From positions 190,348,369-190,412,368 of the forward strand of contig CP136061.1 in NCBI GenBank assembly GCA_032622095.1: 64,000 nucleotides of DNA, given 5' to 3'. The notes beneath the pieces were generated by a model that ran no database searches, was not told where the DNA came from, and saw only the letters and a list, made by a program, of their open reading frames with translations. The DNA is from Siphonodentalium dalli. Its lineage: Eukaryota; Mollusca; Scaphopoda; Gadilida; Siphonodentaliidae. The translations under genes were made by a program, and so were the position numbers. Below, in pieces: positions 38,060 through 50,000 of this stretch. The first letter of the stretch is position 1, and each line of letters begins with the position of its first letter.

Positions 38060-41000
38060 ATATGGGCAGGTTTATTGTTATAGGGGGGATGAGTCTTTTT
38101 GTAAGATTTCTTAAACAGGAACATAATGCATAATATAACATGTAACATTGCTGCAGTATGTCTCAGTTGGAATGTAGACTAAAGTCGTATTGCGAAGTAT
38201 CAGAGGTGTATTTAATCGGATTAGTAGATTTTTGGCCCACCTTTAGACGCTTTCTAAAGTGGTGAATGAGAAACATCCAGTGATAAGCCAGTTAATATGG
38301 TCGCCATGGATTCTCTCCCGGTCGTCAGTCATAGTTGTTGTAATAATTTGAAGGATTAGTTGGTTTTAACGGAATTATGAGATGGTGCATTCATGAAACC
38401 TTGAGGGAGTTATGAATAATTAGTCTCCATAATCGGAAGCCATGGAATCTCTCAGCCATTTAGTTGTTTTAATAATTCGGTGGACTGATTAATTATTGAT
38501 TTTAACAGATTCCTGAGGTGGTGAATGAAACTTTGTTGGAAATTACTGATAAAAGCCTTGAGATATTGTTTGTAAATCACACAGTTTTTAGTTGCTGTAG
38601 ATTGGCTTCTGTCAGTAAATTTGTTTTTTTAATAATATGATCATCGGGAACCAGTATTTTTAAATTTACCTCCGAATGTCATGAATGAAGCAAACACTGG
38701 CTTAGTTTGATACTTCAGTAACTTCAGAGATCAGTTCACTGAAAAGAATTCAGAATGTTTATTTTCGATATGTACACAATGTCATATCAAACAAGTTTCT
38801 GTCAGCAAATCGGCGGCAGACTGATTGTAGGCGTGAATTGGGTGATATTTTGCTCAACTGAGATATGAAAGGTTGTTGTTCTAAGATATGTCACAAAGTA
38901 AGATGAAAAAGATTTATTTTATCATGCATGCATTTATTGAAATAAAAAATCAAACTAAATCAACTTTTATTTTATTATATGATGCACTGTGTTCCCTCAA
39001 AAGAATGGCCCAGCCATTGTTCACACATAAATACCACAAGCATTAACGCGGTCATAAATGTTATACTGCAACAATGAGACATCCGTGAATAAATACTTAC
39101 AGCAAAAGACTTACTCTTTATAACAATTCATGTTATTCAATTCAATTTGCTTTAACGTATGAATATGGTTGTGCGTATTGCAAGTGTGATATGTCACAAT
39201 CATGTTATCTAAAGGCATTATATTTTGCTAGTCACTTTCAAATATCAATTAGTTTGTTGGTTGGTTGTTTTCTTATATTCAATTGTTGCAATTGTCTATT
39301 TTTCATTTCAGGGTTGAAACATATCTGACAACAGTCACTTGTGAGTGTGCAAATGTGAGTGCAAGTACTTTCAATGTTTCAATGTAACTTTACTCCAATG
39401 TGTATCTTTGTCAAGTGAAAGTTTGCCTCATCTTCATTTGTTTTCTCAATAAAAATTAAAGAAATAAATACTAAAAAAAAAATTGCTTAGGGTCTAATTG
39501 TTCATTGGTTTCTATAACGAGCGAAACAATGGGTACCCTAATAAATGGAAACATGACTAATTCAGAGATAATAATATGGGGGAATACCTTTGCCTTTTTT
39601 TCTGAGTTCATGTTCGATATTCTGTCGGCTGTAACCCAGCTCCATGACAGCCTGCATTTTAATTGAAGGCACTTCACTGCTAGTGGATTCTGTAGGTACT
39701 AAAAAACACATAAACGAATATAACTCATCTTGCAGAAGACCAGATTAAATTTCCACAATGAAGTCCATTCTGGTCAGAAACGAATGAAACATGATATATT
39801 ATGAAATTTGTTCCTCAGATATGAATTATAGGTGTGTTCAACCCCTTTCAATACTAAATACTCTGACATTGACGAGTAGTTCACTTAGGAAATGTTCAGA
39901 TAATATATGGTCATATTTTGAACTTATTATCTGAACATTTTCCTCTAGAACATTTTCTCCTATTTCAAGTCTATCGAGGAATTTGTAATCAATCTGAGGC
40001 GAAATTGTGTTTTGACAATTATTTTAACATCATCATTCATCTACATTAAATTATAAGGGTGGAGAAAAGGTCAGCATCCAAATTTTGACACATGTTTATT
40101 ACATGTTTTGTTTAGCTACCATAACACAGTGAGGTGTTCAAATGAGCATAGCAGATAACCTTACTCAACGCAGGTTATTTTCATGAATAGTGTATCAAAA
40201 TTTGCAGCACAGAACATCATTCGTTTATATGAATAACTCTCGTTGGCGGAATCATTCCTCATTGTTTATCAGTGATTAATTCAGGACAAAAGAAACATTA
40301 AATGTTTACATTTTTTAGTAGTTCAGATGCCTTATTTTGTGAAAACAAGAAAAGGAACTATATATATACCCGGTAGTACAAACAATTTTATAATAGTTGA
40401 AGTTTTTGTAACTAAAATTTGAATGTTGTTTTCTTCGGGTGTAGTGTCTGAATGGTAAACTATCAGCTTAAAGTGGATGATGATTTATTCTCGAATTCAT
40501 AAGAACATATAGCAAATAAAAAGTTATTTACAGAAAATAATATCAATAGTTTGATAGGGTATATACATATTATATACATGTCTCCGGTGCAATGGGGAAA
40601 ATTTGAATGTTGTGTTCTTCGGGTGTAGTGGCTGAATGGTAAACTACATATATTAGCTTGAAGTTTTGAACAATGAACATAATGTGTTTTCAAGTTTTAA
40701 CGTTACATCAGCAGGAAATGAATAACACCTTTATAGACTCATTAGTCTATAAAGGTGTTACCATACAATTCCTGTCATCTTATAATTTGATCGAGACTCA
40801 TACATCTATACATATACAATAACATTACATTAGCTACAACAGTAACACAATAATCAACACATAGTACAAAATTGAAGTCACTTATAATATTTGAAGAGAT
40901 GAGATGTATTTCTGATCGATCTGCTATTTTCCTAAATTGGTAAACTAAACAATAAAACTTACAACTTATTCCAAAAGAGTTCTTCAGCCTGTCTTGTTGT

Positions 41001-44000
41001 TGTGTTAAAGCAGGATCAGATACACCTTTGATGAAGTCAGTTCCCTTTATGAGCCTCATGTATCCACATTGCGGAAACCATTTGGCATGTTCAACAAATG
41101 GGTCATCCTCTGCATCCCAGTTCATCAGGTTCCCATTGCAACAGAAACATTTCACCTTGTCACCAGAACCTGTAATATGTGAGCCAAAAAGGCAAAACAA
41201 AAATATATAAGTGTTTCTGGTAATAGATTAGAAACGAGATAGTTGTCTAACGTTTGCAGAACGAGGTCCCCAGCGGGTTAATTTAGTGTTAGACAGCACA
41301 TTCTGCTGAGGTATCAACTACTATGGGAGACCTAGGATAAAATTGAAGTACTCAGTTGAAGTTGGTGATATCCCCCATTAGTCACCTCGATTATTCATTT
41401 TATCTTCTGCTTATTAGGATATACAGAAACTGAACAGAAGGGAAAAAGTAACCAAAAACAATGTTAATTTGAGACTATAGACACTTCCTAGAAGATGAGG
41501 CCTATGCAGAATGAGGTCCCCAAAGGGTGAATTTGGTGATTCTCGCCCACTGTGCAGGATAGCATCACTAAATTCACTCTCTGGGACCTCAGTCTGCAAA
41601 TGTCAGACACACTATATTCAGACTTGAAATGACCGCTGAGACAACATCAGAATGAAGAGAAGGAGAGAAACTGGACCTTTACTATTAATTTTTGGATTCC
41701 ACTGATTGTATGGCTTATCAGTTAATAAATAAGGTCTTATTAAATTTGATCAATGCCAGTGGCCATGCTCGTCCAACATAATATGCATATGTTTTTTCTT
41801 AAAACCTGCCAAATATATACATCGAAATTAACCCTTTACCCAACAAAACGGCCAAAACCGGCCAAATAAAGCTTCAACAGCCTAAAATATCTTCGGTCTG
41901 TCTCAATAGAACCATACAAATATGGATATCATTGGAACCGGCTCCTTGACCACATTGTGATAGTTACAGTTATGCCCTGTGCCAATGCATTCTCTTATAT
42001 ATGCGAGTCGACCATAGGTCGCCTCGCATATATAAGAGAATGCATTGGCCTAAATAAAATCTTTTTTAACACTTTTTACCATTTTTTCTTACATTCTTTA
42101 ACAATTTTATAATTTTTAATGTGTTAAGCCAATGCATTCTCTTATATATGCGAGGCGACCTATGGTCGACTCGCATATATAAGAGAATGCATTGGCACAG
42201 GGCCCTTCTGTTGGGTAAAGGTTAAGAGGGTTAAAATTATTGAAAAATGCAAATCCTAACAATGTTGCAATGTTAAAGAGATGTGAAACACTCATGTTGG
42301 GTGATCAGATAGAAATAGAGAATAATCTTGTTCAAAGTAGTTATTTTTACAAATAATTATATCTAACTTGACAACACACTCTGTCATTCACATATATTAA
42401 TTAAATGCAGTGACCGCCGATGGCGAAATCATTTTCCTTAGTTTATTGCTGACAGAAGCGTCAACGATTCAAGTAGTAAATATTTACAATTTAGCATAGT
42501 TCAGGTGATGTTTTCTATGGAGTGGTACGGTCGATTTGCTTGAGATTTTCGGTGATGTTAGTGGAATGCTACATTCCTCCAGTTGGCATAGCACCTGAAT
42601 ACTAACTTATCAGTTCCACACACGGTGACACCCGAACAAGTACATAATATGTCTTTAATAGTAAATGTAAAATTCTTCCGTTTATTAGTATAAAAGTCTC
42701 ATTTTAATATTTTAATTAACCTAGTAAACTTCTCATAATTTCTATTTTGATTTCCATTTATGAAAGAAAAACTTAAAATCTGAAACCAAGTTCTATATTA
42801 CCGGCATACTAAAGTTAATATCAATTTGGCCAGTAGTTATGGAGAAGCAGATATGTCAATGCTAACATGGACTCAACCTAGCCAATACAGTAATGCTCTA
42901 ACTAATTGACTCCTTAAACACAGCAGAATTATGGGTCATTTTTCAGTGAGAGCTTTCCGATGAATGGCAACAAGCCATATTTCCGACTAAATCCTGAAAA
43001 ATTACCCATAATTCTACTGTGGTTAAGGAGTCGATTATTTAGAGCATTACTGTACTTCCAAGGGAAAGTTACCGATATATTTCAAAACTTATTGACACTT
43101 ACTAATGTTATAATGATTATGAATATTTTGCTTCAAACATAATTTTGGTACTTATACAGTAATGCTCTAATTAATCGACTACTTAACCACAGCAGAATTA
43201 TGGGTAACTTTTCATGATTTAGTCAGAAATATGGCTTGTTGCCATTCATCGGAAAGCTCTCGACGAGAACTTTCCGATGAATGGCAACAAGCCATATTTC
43301 CGACTAAATCCTGAAAAGTTACCCATAATTCTGCTGTGGTTAAGGAGTCGATTAATTAGAGCATTACTATATGTGGAACAAAATAGTATATTAGTTTGGC
43401 CTGAAGTTACTAATTGACAAGAGGTTATTGACCACCCCATCATGATTGCAATGACTTCCCCAGTACAACATGCCTGAGAATAAGGTGCCTGTCATTAGCA
43501 GTATGAGGTCCCCAGAGGGTGATTGTAGTGAGGCTATCCCACATAATGGCTAGCATTACTAAATTCACCCTCTGATGACCTCATTCTGCTTAGGCCTCAT
43601 CTTCTCTGGAAAGTTTATTTTTATCAAATTTCTATAGAAACTTCTTCACATAGATTCTATTTCTTTTTTAGTTTGGTTTCTCTATATCCCCAAATTGGCG
43701 GACAACACATTGCATAGTCAAGGTTCCAATGGGTTACATCACAATATTCACCATTTGGGAACTTCAATCTGAGTGTATGTCTCCCATAGCAGATGAAGCC
43801 ATGCATAATGAGGTCCCCAGAGGGTGAATTTAGTGATGCTAGCCTGCTGTGTGGGATAGCATTACTAAATTCACCCTCTGGGGACCTCATTCTGCAAATG
43901 ACAGGCATACTAATCTCAGGCTTGCAGTATAGTTAGATCACCATGCACAAGACTTGAAATAGTGTCTGTCATTTGCATAATGAGGTCCCCAGAGTGTTAA

Positions 44001-47000
44001 TTTAGTGATGCTACCTTGTACAGTGGGCTAGTATCACTAAATTCATCCGCTGGGGTCCTCATTCTGCTTAGGCCTCATCTTCTGGGAAGTATATATAGTC
44101 TCAAATTAACAATGTTTCAGAACATCACCAACTTCAACTGGAAAACTTAAATTTCATCCTAGGTCTCCCATAGCTAGCAGTTGAGGCCTAAGCAGAATGA
44201 GGTCCCCAGAGGGAGAATTTGGTGATGCTAGCTCACTGTACGGGATAGCATAACTAAATTCACCCTCTGGAGACCTCATTCTGCAAATGACATACACACT
44301 ATTTCAAGGCTTGTGGCTAATAACAAGTCAGTTAGTGTTATGTAATCAGCACTCAGCAGGTGATATAGAGTAGAAACATTTTATGACCACAATCCACTTG
44401 AGTCATCATAATTTAGAACTTATTTAGTTGCATCCAGTTGGCAAACATTACAAATAATGTTCTTAAGTGGTCCTTTATATAGATCAAGCTTCAACTTTTG
44501 CTTTTGTGCCAGAAATTTAATTGTGGTCAGTAAATTGGTATTTGCATCCTGTGATCATGGTGTTTATTATAGTCAAGCTATGATATACTCAGTGATGTAC
44601 ATGTAGCCATAAATTATTATAAAATTGATTCTCATGCTTTGGCGATGGCTATTAATAAATGGACTACCAGTTGCTGTGTAAACATTACCATCACACATAT
44701 TACTGCTTCACCACTCATAATAATGCAATAGATTATCTACATGTTAGCAGATCTAGAGCCTCAAGGAATCTAAACAAAAATAGGCAATTATATATTTGTT
44801 GAGTCGGGGTAAACACTTGATTTTCATCAAATTTCATTCTAGTAGTAATATTTAATTCACTTATGTTGTGCAATCTTCAGAAAATTAGCTAAATAAGCAT
44901 GACTGTGATTAAAATCAATATTAGTGTAAATATATAATAGTTAAAATAGCATTTCTGTATAGAATGTTGTATATACTCTGCCCATGCGCTCTAAAAAGGC
45001 TTATAATTATAAAATATATTTATAGTGTATTCAGACTTGAAATTTGACCTTTCATTATATTAATACTGAAATATGCAACTCAAAGAGTGGATCAGAGGAT
45101 GTACGAACTGTATAAAGCATGACATGGATATGATATGGTTTAAAATCACGAATCATATCAACATGCCATTTAGTACACTGATTTGAGAAAACCAAATTAA
45201 AAAATATGGAGTTTATTTTGCATATTCTTAACCCTTTGAACCCGAGAGACCGGAATACCGGTCCAATCCTTATATTCCTATATCCCGGGAGACCGGAATA
45301 CCGGTCCAGAAATCAGACGGTAATTGACACGAAATTACAGCTCAATAAACGCACCTATCAATGAAAGTGTCAATGACACTGTAGCTCAACTTGGAAATGG
45401 AATAATTTAATGTATTACAGTCAATGGAGCGACTAGGAATGTGGGAAGTTGAATGTCTATTACTAGTTTATGGACATGAAGAGAAAAGTAAAATCCAAGA
45501 TGGCTGCTGGCGGCCATGTTTTCGGCCGAATGACCCCAAAAAGAATCGTTCCCACCTACATGTCATCGTTAACAGCCATGACAAATTTTATGATGATCAG
45601 ACTAAAGGTACGACCTGTAGCCCGTGCTAAAGAATTTAGTCATACAAAGAGTAAAATCCAAGATGGCTGCTGGCGGCCATGTTTTTGGGCCAAATAACCC
45701 CAAAATTACTAGTTCCCATCTACATATCAATATTAACATCCATAACAAATTTTATGATGATCAGACTAAAGGTACGACCTGTAGCCCGTGCTAAAGGATT
45801 TAGTCATACAAAGAGTAAAATCAAAGATGCCTGCTGGCGGCCATGTTTTTTGACCGAATGACCCCAAAATGACTCGTTCCCATCTACATGTCATTATTAA
45901 CATTCATGACAAATTTTATGATGATCAGACTAAAGGTACGACCTATAGCCCGTGCTAAAGGATTTAGTCATACAAAGAGTAAAATCCAAGATGGCTGCTG
46001 GTGGCCATGTTTTTGGGCCAAATGACCCCAAAATTACTCGTTCCCATCTACATATCAATATTAACATCCATGACAAATTTGATGATGATCAGACTAAAGG
46101 TATGACCTGTAGCCCGTGCTAAAGAATTTAGTCATACAAAGAGTAAAATCCAAGATGGCTGCTGGCCGAATGACCCCAAAATTACTCGTTCCCATCTACA
46201 TGTCAATATTAACATCCATCACAAATTTCATGATGATCAGACGAACAGTACGACCTGTGGCCCGTGCTAATGGATTGAATTTTGAAATCCAAGATGGCCA
46301 CTGGCGGCCATTGTTTTTTGTCCGAATGACCCCAATATGACTCGTTCCCATCTACATTCCAATTTCAACAGCCATAACAAATTTTATGATGATCAGACTA
46401 AAGGTACGACCTGTAGCCCGTGCTAAAGGATTTAGTCATACAAAGAGTAAAATCAAAGATGCCTGCTGGCGGCCATGTTTTTTGACCGAATAACCCCAAA
46501 ATGACTCGTTCCCATCTACATGTCATTATTAACATTCATGACAAATTTTATGATGATCAGACTAAAGGTATGACCTGTAGCCCGTGCTAAAGGATTTAGT
46601 CATACAAAGAGTAAAATCCAAGATGGCTGCTGGCGGCCATGTTTTTGGGCCAAATGACCCCAAAATTACTCGTTCCCATCTACATATCAATATTAACATC
46701 CATGACAAATTTGATGATGATCAGACTAAAGGTATGACCTGTAGCCCGTGCTAAAGAATTTAGTCATACAAAGAGTAAAATCCAAGATGGCTGCTGGCTG
46801 CCATGTTTTTTGGCCGAATGACCCCAAAATTACTCGTTCCCATCTACATGTCAATATTAACATCCATGACAAATTTCATGATGATCAGCCGAACAGTACA
46901 ACCTGTGGCCCGTGCTAATGGATTGAATTTTGAAATCCAAGATGGCCACTGGCGGCCATTATTTTTTGTCCGAATGACCCCAAAATGACTCGTTCCCATC

Positions 47001-50000
47001 TACATTCCAATTTCAACAGCCATCACAAATTTTATGATGATCAGATTAAAGGTACGACCTGTAGCCCGTGCTAAAGGATTTAGTCATACAAAGAGTAAAA
47101 TCAAAGATGCCTGCTGGCGGCCATGTTTTTTGACCGAATGACCCCAAAATGACTCGTTCCCATCTACATGTCATTATTAACATTCATCACAAATTTCATG
47201 ATGATCAGACGAACAGTACAACCTGTGGCCCGTGCTAATGGATTGAATTTTGAAATCCAAGATGGCTGCTGGCGGCTATGTTTTTGGGCCAAATAACCCC
47301 AAAATTACTAGTTCCCATCTACATATCAAAATTAACATCCATGACAAATTTGATGATGATCAGACTAAAGGTATGACCTGTAGCCCGTGCTAAAGAATTT
47401 AGTCATACAAAGAGTAAAATCCAAGATGGCTGCTGGCTGCCATGTTTTTTGGCCGAATGACCCCAAAATTACTCGTTCCCATCTACATGTCAATATTAAC
47501 ATCCATCACAAATTTCATGATGATCAGACGAACAGTACAACCTGTGGCCCGTGCTAATGGATTGAATTTTGAAATCCAAGATGGCCACTGGCGGCCATTG
47601 TTTTTTGTCCGAATGACCCCAAAAGGTTACACTGGTGTAAATAAGGTTCGGAGAGACCTCTAGCGGATGCGGGAGGAATATATAGGAGAGAATAAAATAG
47701 ACACTGGGCCCTGATTGGTCAATAGCCTTGTGTGCTTTTTGCATAAAAAAATCATCACACCTCTTCCCTATGATTTCCCATAGGTAAGATAGCCATTGGC
47801 ACAGGAATTAACCCTTTGTAGTGAAGTTTGAATTTGTTGGTGTGGTCTAAAATATGACAGTATTTTTTTATGCGGATCTGACACTAGTTACGAAAACACA
47901 AGATTTAAAGGCGAATTCCCTGCTAGACAGATATGATTTTTTTGTGTAAAAAGTTTCCCGAAATGTCAATTTTTCAGATTTAAAAAAAAAATTGGACCCA
48001 TGGTTCATATAGCCAACAGCATACGCTAAAACGTTAGCACTGAGGCCTATGGAAAACATTTACACCAGTGTAACCTAAAGGGAAAAATGAACTTTTTGGC
48101 ATTTTTGATTCCTGGGAGTCACTTTAAAGTATTTTAATGCATTTTTCACAGCCTGGTCTTTCAGTCCAATGAATCTCCCATGCATGGTGTGGCTATTCTT
48201 GCTGCTGATGTCTTCTTTCACTTCCATCGGCCAAAAAAATGGTATGATTTTTCATAAAAAATGCCAATTTTTCAAGGTATTTTCAAAAAATTTCAAGGTG
48301 GTAATTGTCACATGATAATGCAAATTACCCATTACATGAGCATGTCAATGACACACATACCAATTGTTATAAGAAGCTAATCTAACAAGTATTTTGGATT
48401 TTATAGCCAGTGATATACAGATATATATAATAAAAGTGTCTCATTTTCACTGGTGGGTATGGCCATTTGAAGGTTAATAGCACTAAAACTTGGACACATT
48501 TAAGGAAATGCTTCAGCATTTCAAAGAGAGCATATCTTTGTTCAACTAATTCAATATACACCCACATCCAGTTATCTTGGATCACCCCTGCAGACCTGAA
48601 AATGTCATATTTTAGTCTTCCATGTGCTGATAAAGTCATGTGCTTGATGCTCAGCTGATCAGATCTGGACTCAATGACCTCACATCACCAGAAGTTCTCT
48701 CATGGAAAGGATCTTGTACAGTCTTCCATAGCTGATCCAAGTTTGCAACACCAGACCCCAAAAACTGTGTGAAAATGGGGCCTGAATATGACTTGTGGTG
48801 GAAAAATGTGCTTTTTTGATGAATAATGTGTTACAGAGAGTGGGGTTAAATTGTGTGTGATAAATAAAGAACCACAGAAGTGATATTATTTTTGAACACA
48901 TTTTTTTCATTCATGGGCAATTCTGAAAAAATGTAGGGTGTTACAATTATTCCGCGAAAAAGCGGGCTATCGCTTTAGGTTACACTGGTGTAAATAAGGT
49001 TCGGAGAGACCTCTAGCGGATGCGGGAGGAATATATAGGAGAGAATAAAATAGACACTGGGCCCTGATTGGTCAATAGCCTTGTGTGCTTTTTGCATAAA
49101 AAAATCATCACACCTCTTCCCTATGATTTCCCATAGGTAAGATAGCCATTGGCACAGGAATTAACCCTTTGTAGTGAAGTTTGAATTTGTTGGTGTGGTC
49201 TAAAATATGACAGTATTTTTTTATGCGGATCTGACACTAGTTACGAAAACACAAGATTTAAAGGCGAATTCCCTGCTAGACAGATATGATTTTTTTGTGT
49301 AAAAAGTTTCCCGAAATGTCAATTTTTCAGATTAAAAAAAAAAATTGGACCCATGGTTCATATAGCCAACAGCATACGCTAAAACGTTAGCACTGAGGCC
49401 TATGGAAAACATTTACACCAGTGTAACCAAAATGACTCGTTCCCATCTACATTCCAATTTCAACAGCCATAACAAATTTTATGATGATCAGACTAAAGGT
49501 ACGACCTGTAGCCCGTGCTAAAGGATTTAGTCATACAAAGAGTAAAATCAAAGATGCCTGCTGGCGGCCATGTTTTTTGACCGAATGACCCCAAAATGAC
49601 TCTTTCCCATCTACATGTCATTATTAACATTCATGACAAATTTTATGATGATCAGACTAAAGGTATGACCTGTAGCCCGTGCTAAAGGATTTAGTCATAC
49701 AAAGAGTAAAATCCAAGATGGCTGCTGGCGGCCATGTTTTTGGGCCAAATGACCCCAAAATTACTCGTTCCCATCTACATATCAATATTAACATCCATGA
49801 CAAATTTGATGATGATCAGACTAAAGGTATGGCCTGTAGCCCGTGCTAAAGAATTTAGTCATACAAAGAGTAAAATCCAAGATGGCTGCTGGCCGCCATG
49901 TTTTTTGGCCGAAAGACCCCAAAATTACTCGTTCCCATCTACATGTCAATACTAACATCCATGACAAATTTCATGATGATCAGCCGAACAGTACAACCTG

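Noticed and set aside
39471-39677. 68-codon antisense frame at IAP exon 3
   Set aside because: Wrong phase; the UBA is read in the frame set by flanking exons, starting at 39698.
40432-40700. tRNA genes at the two tgaatggtaaacta sites
   Set aside because: A-box-like words only; no B box or cloverleaf.
47625-49428. Ordinary LTR retrotransposon
   Set aside because: No TG/CA ends, and I see no primer-binding site, polypurine tract or gag/pol frame; kept as composite or TRIM-like.
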